Shown: positions 22,401-37,400, counted from the stretch's first letter. The stretch: 64,000 bases of DNA from Rhinopomastus cyanomelas (GCA_013400115.1 VXBP01008533.1:98644-162643), one strand, 5' to 3'. The notes: generated by a model from the letters alone, not told the origin. Program-made: numbers and translations.

Positions 22401-25400
22401 AGGGCCACCCCCTGAGCCTGCTGCCCACCCGCTCTCCTGCTGGTCGCCACGTCCACACGGTGGGCTCTGGGCACTGCTGCAGGGAGCTGCCGTGGGATGT
22501 GGAGCTTGGCCGGGGGGGTTCTCCCTGCTCGGAGCGGCCGGGGGTTTGTCAGCGGCGCTGAGCGCGTCCGGCAGAGCCTCCTGGGGATGCTCCTCCTGGA
22601 ACACAGATCAGAGGTCAAACATGGAATGGGGAAGGTTGGGAAAGACCTTCAAGATCATGCAGCTGGATATCATGAGGTGTAGCAGGAGCCGATTCGCCTG
22701 GGCAGAGGACAGGGATATTTTAAACCCCCAGGATTCGTGCGTACAGCCACTCCAACAGCAGCTGAAGACGTTAGTCTGTCTCCAAAAGACACTTGGGTCG
22801 AATCTTCACCCCATGGGAACCAGCCAGCAGAGCCTCACAGACACCCAGGGAAAGGATTTGAAACTTTCTCCCTTCTTTACACCACAAAAGAGCTGACAAT
22901 TGGGCCAGGCTGGGCAGGAGCCAGCAGCCAGCAGCCAGAGGTCCTGGAAGTAGCAGCATCCTCTCATCTCCACTCCCTTATCTGCCCGACCAAGCCCCAA
23001 GGATGCTATGGACAACGATCCCATGCTCCTGCCGGCGCCACAGCACCACAAAACCCCTCATCAGCTCCACTCCTCTCTGAAGACCTTGCAAGCCCTGTAG
23101 ACTCACAACCCGAATCCCAAGGTCTTACCGCAGGGATGGTGGAGATGTCAGGCAGACGCTCCTCAGGAATGACTGCTGGTGGCTGGTCCTCCACACCCAG
23201 GCTCCTGTCAGCGTGTTCAGCAAGGGAAAGGCCCTCGGGACAGCTTGTGGAGGAAGGCTCCTCCTCCTTACAGGGCAGCTTCCCTGAAGACGACGACACC
23301 ATACTGTCATGGACACCAGCAGCGCCATCGAGGTCAGTCTGGGAGTCTGCATGGTTCTCCTCCAGCTTGAAAGGTCCCTGGTGCTGAGTGCTGAGGTCCA
23401 GAGAGCTGCTGGGCTTCTGGTCAGGGTCTGAGCCAGAGTCTGCAGGACACGTCTCCACCCCAACGCAGTCTTCACCATCATCACTCAGCTCCAAGTCCCC
23501 GGTGCTGTTTATGGAGACGTACTTCTTGGGGTTGCTGTGCTCCACCACCTTCCTGGAGCTGCTCACGAGTTTGCTGGGTTTGCTGTAGAAGAGAGCCATC
23601 CACATGTGGAGTATCAGCTTCATCTCCTCCACGTCATCCGGCAAATCGAGGTTCCAGGGCCTGGAAGGGAAAGGAAACGCAGCCTGACACATCTTCATCC
23701 TCCTCCTCGTTGACCAGCAGGAGGTAACCGACCTCCTGGTTCCCCAGGGCGTGAAGCCCAGGGCAGAGATGGAGAAAGAGCCCATCTAAAGCCAGAGGTG
23801 ACCTGATGGGGTTTCCAGCTTGCGGAGAAAGAGAGAAACCCAAGTAGCACTCAGGTTCGCAGCCAAGGCACCAGTTCTAGCTGCAGAGCCGTGGGAATCA
23901 TGGACCTTGAAGGGACCTTTCAGCTCCTCCAGTGCCACCCCCACCCACAGCAGGGTGCTCAGAGCCCCCCAAGAGACAACCTGACCAGGGATGGGGCTTC
24001 TCCCACCTCTGGGGGCACCCTGGGCTGGGCTCTCCCCATCCTCAGCACCAGCTGAATCTCCTTCTTCCAGTTTAACCATCACCCCTTGTCCTATCCCACA
24101 GCCCCTGATGAAAAGACCCCCCCTTCCAGCTCCCTGAAGGCCTGAAAGGCCACTCTAAAGTCTCCTGGAGCTTCTCTTCTGCAGCTGAACCCCCCCAGCT
24201 CTCCCAGTCTGCCCCTCCAGCAGAATTCCCCTCTCAGAGCAGCAGTTCTGGGGCGTCCTCTGGCCCTACTCCTCCAGGTCTCTGCTGGGCTGAGGAGCCC
24301 AGAGCTGGACCCAGCTGTGCAGAGGAGGTCTCAGCAGAGCGGAGCAGGGGCCACAGTCCCCTCCCTGACCTCCTGCCCACCCTGCTGGGGACACAGAGGA
24401 GATTCGGACCTGTGAGCAGACATCACCAGCACCCAGCTCCTTCTCTGTGGAGAAGACAAACAGGCTGCAACAGAGGAAAGAGCTGCCTCTCATGCAAAAC
24501 AAAGCCCAAAGCCAAGAGCAAAGAGAGCTGCATCCACAGGTGCTTTGGATATCCAGCAGGAGACTTCCCTGGCCGCGTGACTCACCCGTGCAGGGCGCGG
24601 ATGACCGTCTTCTCGAGGGCGTCGTTGGTGTAGTGACTGTCCAGATGGAAGCTGTACTCTCCCCTGCACCGACACGTCACCTTCACCGCCTCGCCGCAGA
24701 CGCTCACCGCGCGGGACCTGGCCGAGCCCTCCCTGAGCCGCGGCGGCAGCGGCCTGCTCCTGCGCCTCACGGCCTCGACGGGCCGCCGCGGGTGGCTGCT
24801 GCTCTGCTGGTGGCGGAAGGGAAGGACTTTGCCAACCAAAGGGCCCGCTTGGCTGTTCCTGGTCCTGTTTCTGGCGAGTGAGGCTGCGGGGTAGGAGGCT
24901 CCCCTGGGGTACGGGCGCTTCTTGGAGTGCTCGGGCATCTGCGAGGCGTACGAGTGCTCGATGGAGATGTGTCTGTTCCCCTCGGCGGCCTCTCCCGGAG
25001 GCAACGCTGCAGGGCTGGGGTGGGCACTGCTCCTCCTGCTGTAACTCCCAGAGCTTTTCTCGCCGGGAACAGAGGCCAAGTTGTTGACGCCCGACACCTG
25101 GTTCGGCCACGCTTTGCCAGCAGCAGATCCCTTCACCCTGTCCACCCTGTGGTACTCGTGGTCGGAGGCCACCCGCAGCGACCGGTGCCTGCCCTGGCCC
25201 TGCTGCTCCTTGGTGCCCACCCCGCTGCCCCTGGAGATGAATGGAGGGAGACAGGAACCCAGAGCCAGGTCAGCCAGCAAGTTCAAGGCGTGGGGCTCAC
25301 AGCCGGCCCCTCTCCGAGCGACAGCAGCAGCTCCGACAGGGCAGGTCTCCCTCGCCTGGGCGTCCGCTCCGCGGTGCGGGGACGAGGCTTCGCTCGGGAG

Positions 25401-28400
25401 GACGGCGAACGGCTCCTTCCGCTCTGCACGAGGGAGAAAACCCGAGTCAGAGACTAAACGAAGGCCGAGTGCTTCTGCCTTTGGGGGTGGCAGAAGAATT
25501 GCAGAATCATTAGGGCTGGAAGACACCGACAAGATCTGGTGGAAGAGCTCTGGAGCCCCCAACACAAGAAGGATGAGGAGCTGTTGGAGGCCTTGAGGAT
25601 GATCAGAGCCCCCTCTGCTCTGGGGACAGGCTGAGGGAGTTGAGGCTGTTAAACCTGAAGAGGAGAAGGCTCCATGGGGACCTTCCAATACCTGAAAGGG
25701 GCTGTCAGAAGGCGGAGGAAGGCTATTCCCAAGGGCAGGGAACGACAGGACGAGGGGTGCTGGTTTGAAGCTGGAAAAGGGGCTGGACACGAGGAAAAGC
25801 TCTTGAATCTGAGGGTGGGGGACCCCTGGAGCAGGCTGCCCAGAGAGCAGGTGGAGGCCTCCTCCCTGGAGCCACCCAAGGTCAGGCTGGATGGGGCTCT
25901 GGCCAATCTGTACTAGCCAGAGATGGCCCTGCTTGTTGTAGGGGGATTGGAGCAGATGACCTTTGCAGGTCCCTTCCAACCCAATGAATCTATCATCAAG
26001 TCCCAGAGTCAAGAAGAACCTCTCGGAAAACGTTCTTCACAAGAAGAAGGACAAAGTGTCTCTCCAGCAGGAATCTCTACGTTGAAATAAAACCCATCTC
26101 TGCGGTCACACAGGACACAGCTACTCCAAAACGATCCAGAGTTGGGACACTGACTTCAGGATGGGGATTGCTCTTAGAAATAAAAGGCAAAGGGATCCAG
26201 AGGCAAGAAAATTCCCTAAGCTGCTGTGCAAAGGGCTGTTGGGTGACTGAAACACAACTTCAGTTCCCCTACCGGCCATTCTCACAGTCTCTGTCGTGTT
26301 CTGTGCTGCTGGGTGTAAAGCAGCACCAGACCCTCAGTGCTAAACGTGTTTGTGGCCCTGTGGCTGCTGTTGTTGCCACCCTCTGGTTGGGACCTGACCG
26401 TGATGCTCCATGGCTTGGCTCTGAAGGAGACACTTCCACAGGGAAGAGCACTCTTACCACCTTCCTCCTGCTTTCCGGCTCGAGGTTTGGTGCTATCCAC
26501 CTTCTTCAGCATCTTACTTCTCACTGGCTTCGTGCTGGTTTCATCAGGATCCTTCTTCACGTCCGGGTTCTTCAGGGTCTTTGGTCTCTTGGTTTCCACA
26601 CCAGGATCCTGGGAAGCTGAGCTCTCCTCCACAACGGGTTCAGGCTGCGTTCTGGGCACAAACTGGGCAGAGAGGACCTCAGCACCTAGGATTGGGGGGG
26701 AAAAGGGAGGTGGAGTTTGGGTTGGTTTGAGATATTGTCATTAAAAACTGCAAGATATCACACAAAGGGGTGTGGAAGCCGCTGGCAGCAGCAGAGGGGT
26801 CTTCAAGGACTCCATTTACGCATCGTGAGCAGAAAGGGGTAATGAAAAACAAAGCATCCCTCCTCGAGTTCATTAAAAGCCTCCACTCCTGACCTAAAAC
26901 AGGCGGGTCGGTCACTCCGATCCTGCCTCGAAGGATTTGTACCCTGAGGGCTCTTATTTACATCTCCAAGAAGCTCAGAAGAACCTCTCCCAGATCCATC
27001 AGGACAGAGCATGATGGACTGTGGACTGGAGACCATCTACTGCCACAGCCTGTGACTGTAAAAAGCCAGGGGAGATCCTTGGGATGGTTTTGACCACTTT
27101 GCATGGCCAAGGTGGAGATTCACCTGAAGGACACGCTGAGCCCATCCTTGGCAGTGAGACAGGAGCCTTCAGAGCACAATTTATGCCCGAGGCACCTCAC
27201 ACAAGCAGCTCAGGGCACATCACAGAATCACAGAACCCTTTAGGCTGGAAAAGGACCTTCAAGGTCATTGAGTCCAACCCTGAACCCAACTGCCACAAGG
27301 CCCTGAACTCCAGATCTTCCTGACTGGGAAAGACGGTCAGAGATGGCCACTCAGCCCCCTCCCTGGGCAGCCTCTGCCAAGGCCTGAGGGCCCTTTCCAG
27401 GAAGAAGTTTCTCCTCAGGGCCAACCTCAACCTCCCCTGGGGCAGCCTGAGGCCATTTCCTCTGGTCCTGTCCCTTGTTCCTTGGGAGAAGAGACCAACC
27501 CCCACCTCTCTCCACCCTCCTGAAGTTCAGGCAGTTGCAGACAGCCAGAAGGTCTCCCCTCAGCCTCCTTCTCTCCAGCCTAACCAGCCCCAGCTCCCTC
27601 AGCTGCTCCTCACAAGGTTTGTTCTCCAGTCCCTTCCCCAATCCTACTGTCCTTCTCTGGCCCTGCTCCAGCCCCTCAATGTCCTTCCTGGATTGAGGTG
27701 CCCAGCACTGACCCCAGTACAGATGTGTGACCTGCCCAGTGCCCAGTAGAGGGGGACAGTCCCTTCCCTACTCCTGCTGGCCACACTGAATCACAGAATC
27801 TCAGGCTGGAAGGGTTCTCAAGGATCATCTAGTCCAACTTTTGTTGGGACAATCCCACTCCAGACCAGCGGGCCCAGGCCCTCTCCAGCTAAATCACAGC
27901 CCGTGTCCATTGCCAGGGACTCTAGGACTTCCCTGGGGAGGTGCTGACCTGGCAGTGCTGGGTTAATGGTTGATGACCTTAAAGGCCTTTTCCAACCCAA
28001 ATGATTCTGTGACTCTATGATTCCATGTCTGCTGTCTCTGGTCACTACAGGGACATGGTTCCTGGTGAACTTCAAGTATCCCAGCTGGATAACCCAGAGA
28101 AGGAGGCAGATGCAGCCCCATTGATCATAGAATCCCAGACTTCCATGGTTTGGGTTGAGAGGGAGCTCAGCGCTCACCCAGTGCCAGCGCCCTGCCATGG
28201 GCAGTGACACCTCTCACCAGAACAAGTTGCCCACAGCCCCAGCCAACCCAGCCTTGGACACTGCCAGGGATGATGGAACAGCTGCATCTCCCTGGGCAAC
28301 CTGTTCCAGGGCCTCAGCACCCTCAAAGGGAGGAGTTTCTACCTCAGACCTCATCTCAATCTCCTCTCTTCTAGCTTGAACCCATCTCCCATATCCTATC

Positions 28401-31400
28401 ACCAGAGTCTCTCAGAAAAGGTCCCTCTCCAGCTTTCCTGGAGCCCCTTCAGGTGCTGGAAGTCGCTCTGAGGTTCCCCCAGAGCCTCCTCTTCCTCAGC
28501 TGAACAGCCCCAACTCCCTCAGCCTGGCCCCAGAGCAGAGGGCTCCAGCCTACTGGTCATCCTCGAGGCCTCCTCTCGACTCACTCTAACACTTCCATGT
28601 CAGGGGACCCCAGAACGGGCACTCACCTCTTTTCCTTCGGTGTGGGATCTGCAAGTTGGCCAGTTTCACCAGGGGCTCGTTGGGACTGGCTGCAAGCTCC
28701 GGCTTTTTAGGAAAAGAGAAAGCCACGCTGATTTTCTTCTCCTTGGTGGCTTTCCTATTCCTGCCACCATCCCCCACAGGATGCTTTTGCATCTTCAGGG
28801 GTGACCACTTCTTCCTGGTGCTGGTCACCACGACTCGGCTGGATTTCCTGCTGCCCTGCTGCACCCACAGCCTGCTGACCGAGCTGATGTCTGCCGTGGG
28901 CTCCTCGCCGCTCTGCTCCAGCTCCCCTGCCGGGTTTTCACCGTTGGCTTCTCTCTCCAACCCTGCCTTGGGAGGAACTGGCCCTGACAGCAGCGCTGAG
29001 GCCAAGTCCCCTTCACAGTCATCCTCACAAAGAGACGGAACAGCGCCAGCCAAACACCCCAAGGCTGATGATACCTCCAGAGTGTAGCTGCCGGGATCGG
29101 AGAGGTACCGCTGCAGCTGGGAGAAGGACTTCCCCGAGTGGCTTCGGAAGGGATTAGACCACTCGTCCTCGGCTGGTGCAGGGGGAGAAGCAGGGGCAGC
29201 TCTGCTGCTTGGATGGAGCCTGGCGTACTCCTGCAAGTGCTCCCTGACACAGGCGCTGGCGCCGCTCGTGGCCTCCCATGAGGACCCAGTGGCCTTCCGC
29301 AAGGCGTAACGAAGGCCGGGCAAGACGGAGGCTATCTTTAAGGAGATGTGGCTACCGTCGCCGTCTCCTCTTTCGGCTTTCAGATGGTGCCTCTCAGCTG
29401 TGAAAGGAAAATACAACTTCACTTAGAACAAGGATTCAATTCCCCCAGCTGCTTTGTGAAGGACATGAAAAAGCCCCACGAGACAACCGACAACGCCTGG
29501 GGTCTGGAGGACAGGGCTGAGGGGAGCTGGGGCTGTTCAGCCTGGAGAAGGGGAGGTCGAGGGGAAACCTCCCCAGGGAACCTGTTCCAGGGCCTCAGCA
29601 CCCTCACAGGGAGGGATTTCTGCTTCAGATCTCATCTCCTTGAGCTTGAACCCAGCCCCTTGTCCTATCACTAGATCCCTCAGAAAAAGCCCCCCTCCAA
29701 GAGGCCGATGAGTCTCAAGGCTCGAGATGCCACCATGGCACTAAGCTCTGCTTGGCTCAGCAGCACCCTCTCAGTGAGCTGGTGTGATTCACAGAGCCTG
29801 TCCGCTGAGTTCCTCTTCCCCTCCCAGATCCACAATCTTCTTCACCCACTGGCTCTGCCCTGTGCTGGCAACACTGGTCCTTGCTACCAGCAAGCCCAGG
29901 CGCCCTGGTGAGGCGGATCCCAGCTGCTGCACGGCTGCACCGCTGGCTGGTTGGTGACTTCTCTCCCACATCCCTCCCGATGTCTGTCTGGACAGGAAGG
30001 GAAGGGAAGGGATGCCGGGGGCGCTTGTTTTGGACCAGGAAATGTTGTTCACACTGTGAGTGGAGCGACTTCACGTGTGTCTGCCCTTCACTCCCCTCCT
30101 CTCTCTGTGTCTCCCCTGATGTCTTCTGGGGACTTCCTTCTCAACTACAAACCCAGCTCTGCTTATCTTCAGTGAACGAGGGGTTCACAATCCCAGCGAG
30201 GTCCTGGAGCCAGAGGACAGTCAGGGCTGGCCTGACTTGCTCGGGGATCTGCAAGGCCGAAGGGGTTACTGGTGGAGACATGGGTGAGCAAAGCTCATCA
30301 GGAGAATTCAAGCAGCACCTTTATCTTCTCAAGATGAAACTGCACTATGAATGGTTCCACGTGGAGCAGAAAAACACCGCAGATCCAGCGGGAATTTGAG
30401 GCAAACGCAACAGGGCTGGAAGCTCAAGTCTTTGCCTGAGATCTGCAGGTTCCAACTGTGCAACCTTGGCTGTCTCTTCTTTAGGGCCTCTTTTTGAGGC
30501 TGCCCACAGCTTGGATCTACCTCCTGGGTTCCAGAGCCGTGAGTCACTTCTGAGGGCAGTAAAGCACCATGGCTCTGCCCATTGCTACCTCCCTCCCTCA
30601 CCCACCACACACCTACAATCCCAGACTGGGTTGGGTTGGATAGGAGCTCAGATCATCCAGTGCCAACGCCCCGCCATGGGCAGCAACACCTCTCACCAGA
30701 CCAGGCTGCCAACAGACCCTCCCAACCTGGCCTTCAACACTTCCAGGGATGATGGAGCAGCCACAACCTTCCTGGGCAGCCTGTTCCAGGGCCTCAGCAC
30801 CTCATCTCAGTCTCCCCTCTTGGAACTTGAACCCATCCTCCTTGTCCTATCCCTGGATTCCCTTGGTAAAAGTCCCTCTCCAGCTTTCATGGAGACCCTG
30901 CAGGGACTGGAAGTTGGCTTCAGGAGAACCTCAGAGCTTCTCTTCTCCAGGCTGAACAGCCCCAACTCCCTCAGCCTGTCCCCAGAGCAGAGGGGCTCCA
31001 GCCCTCTGATCATCCTTGTGGCCTCCTCTGGACTCGCTCTAACAGCTCCCTGTCCTTCTTGTACCGGGAACTCCAGAACTGGACACCAGACTCCAGACGA
31101 GGTCTCACCAGAGTAGAGTAGAGGGGGACAATCCCTTCCCTTGCCCTGCTGGTGACACTTTTGATCCAGCCCAGGACACAGCCAGTCCTCCTGGACTGCA
31201 TCACACAGTCCTCACAGCTTCAATACCAGCACTGGCAGATCCCACAGCAGGGAAGCGACACGATACAGCTGCTCTTTAGAGAGCAAAGCCCCTTCCCCAC
31301 ATCTCCTCTCCCTCCTCACACCAGCAGTGACCTTTCACAGAGCCTGTTCCACTTGTTAGCTCAGCAGAAAACCATTAACTTGTTTTTTCCTGCTTGTTTA

Positions 31401-34400
31401 GCAAATTCTAAACATGATTCTGAATCTCATCAGCTCCGTGCGGGGTCCAGCAAGTCCCATGTGTTGTCCTGCCTCACTGAGCAGGGCTCCAGGGCACCTT
31501 TAGGGATACAAATCAGGCCCTGCAGGAGCCAAAGTCCTGTGTGTGACCATGGCGGCTGCTGCTGCGGAAAAATGACTGGGAGGGAGAAAAGTGATTGTTT
31601 GTGGCTTCCTGGGAAGGAACAAGGATGTGCAAGGGATGGGTGAGGCTTAGACCAGCTTAACACACAGCACAGCTACAGCTGGGACTCCTCATGGGTGATC
31701 CTGAGCGGAAAAATGGACCCGTGAAGAAGAATGTGACTGTGAGGAGCCTTAGGTGAAGATCCCACATGCAAAAACCAGTGTCTGAAGCCAACAAGGGGTA
31801 TGGGAGGGACCTCCCTACCTGTCAGGCGCATCGAGCGCGACGAGGTGAACAGGAACAGGGCCAAGAGGCTGACGGGCTCCTTGGGGTCAAGCCCTAGGGA
31901 GGAAAGCAACAGGCTTTGTTTCTGTCTCTTACAACAGAGCAGGATGTTTGAGCACAGCTACGAAGCCAGGCCTTACCATCATCTCGTGCCGAGGCAGAGG
32001 ACGTGAGGAGGATAAGGACTCCTTGGTCTTGTAAATATTTGATGATTGCCTAAAACAAACAGAGCGTTAGAGCGACCACTCCCTTTCCTCCTTAGAACTC
32101 TAAATCACTCAGCACCACAGCCAGCAAGCCCTGGCTGCTGGAGAACATGTGCCAGCACCACGGCAGCTCTTTCCCTGGTGAGGAGGCCACTCTTCCTTTC
32201 AGGAGAGGCCTGGAACCAAGTCCGTGCTGTTATTCAGCTCTCCACTTCCTCTCCTCTGTGTCAGAATAAACCACTTTAGCCAAACTAGCTGTAATTAAGC
32301 GACAGGGTTAATCACTCCAGTCCAGCTCAAAAGCTGTTGGCAATCTCAGTGTGGAACTGCCTTCTGCAGCCCAACAGGAGGGTTTTCCCAGCAGGGAAAA
32401 CAAAGCTGGGCACCAGCACCTGACCAACTGGATGAGGCTCAACAAGGCCATGCGTCAGGTCCTGCAGCTGGGGTACAATGACCCCCTGGAACGCTACAGG
32501 CTGTGGGGAGAGAGGCTGGGGGACTGCTGGACAGAAAGAGGCCTGGGAGTGCTGATTGATCATCGCTTCAATAAAAGCCAGCAGTGAGCTCAGGTGGCCA
32601 AGGCCAATGGCAACCTGGCTTGGATCAGCACGGCTGTGACCAGCAGGAGCAGGGAAGGGACTGTACACCACAGCTGGGCACTGGAGAGCCCACATCTCAG
32701 GTGCTGGGATCAGTGTGGGGCTCAATACAAGAAAGACATTGAGGGGCTAGAGCGGGTCCAGAGAGGGGCAACGAGGTCAGGGGAGGGTGTGGAGAACAAA
32801 CCTTGTGAGGAGCAGCTGAGGGAGCTGGGGCTGGTTAGGAGGAGAGAAGAGGGGAGACCTCACTGTCTACAACTGCCTGAACTTCTGGAGGGTAGAGAGA
32901 GGTGGGGGTTGGTCTCTCTCCTCCCAAGGAACAAGCGACAGGACCAGAGGAACTGGCTTCAAGCTGTCCCAGGGGAAGATGAAGCTGGCTGTGAGGAGAA
33001 AGTTCTTCATGGAAAGGGCCCTCAGGCCTTGGCAGAGGCTGCCCAGGGAGGGGGCTGAACAGCCACCCCTGGCCGTGTTTCCCAGTCGGGGAGATCTGGA
33101 GCTCAGGGCCAGGGTTTGGGGTGGGATGGGACAGCTGGGGTCAGGGCTGGAACCAATGATCTTGAAGCTCTTTTCCAACCTAAACAACTCCCTGTGCTAG
33201 AAATTCCACCGCCTGTTCCAGCCACGAGCCTGTCTGAAGCTGAGGCCGTGCAGTTTGCCCAGCAGCAGCAGCATCAATGAGTCAAGTCAGTGAGAGCCCT
33301 CAGAGCTGGATGACCACACGTCTGCAGAGACGTGTGAATTAGGAGGCCCTGCTTGCGCCTGGATGTGGCTTTGCTGCCTCATCACAGAGCCTGGCTTCCC
33401 CCTTCAGAGCAATGTCTTCCAGGCAGACACAACTTTTCAGGAATTTCAGGGGATTCCAAGGCTCTGTGAAAGCTCTCTGACCCCACTCAGTGCTCTCAGA
33501 CACAACAGAGCGCTGGATCGGTGCCGGCAGCCTCGCTGTTCCAGGCAAACAGGACAGTTTTGGAAGTGCTGAGCTCTTCCAGTGTAACAGTCACTGCTCA
33601 GAACAGCTTTGTTGTCTCAAGCCAGCAGAGCACGAGGGACAAGAGCCAGAACTGCTGCTGTGTAAATCCAGCTCTGTGGGACAGCTCGGTTTCACATCAA
33701 CAGGATGATTTTCAGGCAGGCCAGGAGGAAAGTCAAACCTGACACAGAGCCGAGACACCCAGCGCCGACACATCTGTGCCCCACCCAGAGTGCTGGGTCC
33801 ACCTCTGGGTTCCACAGCCCAGCTGAGAGCTGGAGCTGGTGGAGCAGGGCCAGAGGAGGCCCCAGAAGTGCTGTTCCGAATGGGGAACCCTCTGCTGTGG
33901 GACAGACTGGGAGTGCTGGGGGGGGGGGGGTTCAGCTGGAGAAGAGAAGCTCCAGGAGACCTCAGTGGGGCCTTTCAGGGCTCCAAGGGGACAATCAAAA
34001 ACCTGGGGAGGACTTTTCATCAGGGGCTGTGGGACAGTACAAGGGGTGATGGTTAAACTGGTAAAGGGACATTCAGACTGGAGAGAAGGAAGAGACTGTT
34101 GGTGCTGAGGGTGGGGAGAGCATGGCCCAGGGTGCCCCGAGAGGTGGGAGAAGCCCCATCCCAGGTCACCTCACTCATTTAGACTCTGTGAATAAAGTCA
34201 CTACGAGTTACGAGAGAGAGGATTTAACAGGTGACCTTCCCACCAAGAAACGTTTTCAAATACTCACCAAGTCCTTTTCCTTCAGACTTTCTACTAACTG
34301 ATCCATTTTATATTGATCCTTCTTGGAGATTTCTACTTCATACAGACTGAAGTAGACGCCCTGAAAGCAGACTGTGGGGAAGAGAGAAGAGAATCTGACG

Positions 34401-37400
34401 TTGGAATCGGTTCTCTTACGTGAGCTCTGACAAACAGGCGCTGCTGTGCCAGGAAGGTGCCTGTGGAATTGGTGGAAGTGCTGGGATTTAAAACAAAACA
34501 CAACAGAACCCTTATCAAGGTGTCCTAAGCTGGTCATCACGAGTCTCTGCTTCAATCCATGGCTCAGGGGAGATGTTTTCTATCTTATCTCTGCAGCTAA
34601 CAAGAGCAGCAGAACCAGGAGCCTTTCAGAGGGAAACTCCTCGTTCCAACATGACATATCCTCAGTGTCTTTGTTCCACACTCTGATACCCAGGGGAGTT
34701 TAACAGAGGTAAGAAAAGGAGCTGGGGAAGGGGCTGGAGCACCAGTGCTCTGACGAGCAGCTGAGGGAACTGGTGGGGGTTGAAGTGGAGAAAAGGAGGT
34801 TCAGGGGAGACCTTCTTGTTCTCCACAACTCCCTGAGGTTCAGGAGGTTGGAGCCAGGTGGGGGTTCCTCTCTTCTCCCTTCCCAGGATGAGGGAAATCC
34901 GCCTCAAGTTGCCCCAGGGGAGGCAGAGGCTAACCCTGAGGAAGAACACTTTCCACCCCACAACGGATCCCCACACCTGGCCCAGGCTGCCCAGGGAAGT
35001 TGGGGAGTCCCTGTCCCTGAAGGGGTTGCAAAGCTGTGGGGTGAGGGACAGGGGTTAGTGGGGCCTTGGCTGTGTTGGGAGAAGGACTGGGCTCGATGAC
35101 CTTAAAGATCTTTTCCAACCTAAACAGTTCAGTGATTCTAAGACCTCAGACCCACCTCTACCCTTCTGCATTTCACAGAACCAGAGGAATTATTTTGGTT
35201 GGAAGAGACCTTCCTCAACAAAATTCTTCTCTTGAAGAACTATTTCCTCTTTCAGCAGCCAATCTCAGAATGGTTTAGGCTGGAAGGGATCTTCAAGATC
35301 GTTTCATTCCCACCCCCAGGCTTAAGACCGTGGCTTCACGGCACCTTCACTGAGCGTTGCTGTGTCCTCTCCCAACCCCTCCTGCCTCCCCCCTTGCCGT
35401 GGCCCTTCCCTGTGCCCACAAGCTCAGTGCCAACCTCCACACCAGGAGCCCACATGAAGGGTGGACAGGAGACCACTCCCGTGCCACTGCGGCATCTTCC
35501 TTTGCTTATCTGCTGTCAGACACCCTTCGAGTCAGGTCACAGTGCCACGTGGACCTGATGTGACAACCCCTACGGCGCAGCACAAGCCCCTCACGCTCAC
35601 CTTCATTCTCAGTGTAGTTTCTTTTCCCAAATGCGGCTTCTGGTAGCTTTTTCTTCAAGTCAGACAAACCCATGACATGGTTAATGTCCAGGTTGGGAGG
35701 TCTGTGGGCATAAAGCAGCAGAGGGTGAGATCTCAAGCATGAAAGACCCTCAGGGTTAAGCAAAGCAGAGTCCTGTGCTGGTCCTGTCCCACAAAACTGG
35801 AGAAAGCAGCTCTGGAGAAGGTTGTAGAAGGTTCTCAGCACTTTGCTGATTCAAGGATCCTCCTTCCAAGCCCCTCCATGCACTAGTGGCTGTGTTACTG
35901 GTTGCCACGGGCTGTTTCAAATTGCTTCTACCTGCTGAAGGTTTTCAATCTCTCATGTTTTGGAAGACCAGTTACCTCAATAATTGATTTGCCATCATAT
36001 TTGACCTCATTAACGTTGATAAACATGTGAAGGGTGGGTGTCAGGAGGATGGAGCCAGGTTCTGCTCAGGGGCACCCAGTGACAGGACAAGGGGCAGCGG
36101 GTGTGAGCTGGAGCAGAGGAGGTTCCACATCAGTGTGAGAAGGACCTTCTTCCCATTGAGGGTGACAGAGCACCGGCAGGGGCTGCCCCAGGGGTGTTGT
36201 GGAGTCTCCTTCTCTGGAGACATTTCAAACCCTCCTGGCCATGTTCCTGTGTGACTGGATCTAGGGGATCCTGCTGTGGCAGGGGGTTGGACTGGATGGT
36301 CATTTGAGGTCCCTTCCAACCCCTGATGTTCTGAGACTCTTTGTGTTGATGTGTAAATGTAACCGACTAATCATCCAGGTGCCACTGAGGAGAAAAATCC
36401 CAGGGGGGACTAGATGATTTGGAATAAAGGTCCCACTCATGGCTCAGAAAGAAGCATAAAGGGGCAACTTACAGCTGGGCTGGGATGGTGGGGCTGTACG
36501 GGGTCCTCAGGGCGATGCTGCACAAGAGCTGGCCCCGGATGGAGAGCTGACCCCGCCACGGGCAGTACGAGGCTACGGGTGAAAGAGGGAAACCAGCTCA
36601 GAGAAAGAGAGAGGGGACAGGAGGGAACAGGGAGAAAGGGATGATTCTAAACCGTAAACAACGAGCAGACACTCCTACCTTTGTGACTGAGCTCAAGCCT
36701 ACAGGAAGGGAAGGAAAAAGGAAGGATGATTTAGTAATGGGTAAAAGCAAGCCAGCCCAGGGAAGCGACGGGGTGTCGGGGAACGCCGGCGCGCTGCTTA
36801 CGGGCTCTCCCTAGCTAAGACTGGCATCTCCTTGGGCTCCCGGTACTGGCAGGCGATGATGATGTAGGGGCAGACCTGCCGGGGCCGCTCGGCGGCGCCG
36901 CCACCGTCAGACACTTCATACACATAGTACTGTGGGAGAAGGGACACAGGGGAAACAAAAGGCCGGGTGAGGGGCGGACGAGGCAGCTCCCCACAGCCCA
37001 CGAGGGGGCTGCTGCGGTGGTGCCGACGCCACGCGATACCTGGCTCTGCCTGAAGGCCTGGCAGGGGCTGGCTTCTGCAGGGATGCTGGTTCTGTTGACG
37101 GCGACGTGGCAGTCGTAGCCAGGAGACGGGCAGGTGTAGCTGGTTGTGTGATTCTCAGACACCACCTTGACTTTCCCCTGTGTCAGGAAATGTACCCCAA
37201 AAATGAACAAAATACAAGGAATTGTTTGCAAAAACTTATTTCTGATAGGATGAGGGGCTGTGGTTTCAGATTAGAGGAGAATGAAACTGGATGTCAGGAA
37301 GAAGTTCTCTAGCAGGAGGGTGGCTGAACACTGGAATGGGTCACACAGGAGTGCAGTCAGTGCTCCAACCCTGGCTGGACAAGGCTTTGGGCAACCTGAT

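Noticed and set aside
22018..22896. 292-codon + strand frame
   Set aside because: Antisense shadow of the large TASOR2 exon 18, whose own frame is supported by phase and family similarity.
32594..33058. 154-codon + strand frame with LAWISTAVTSRSREGTV
   Set aside because: Lies wholly inside a CR1 3' fragment; similar frames recur in other copies.
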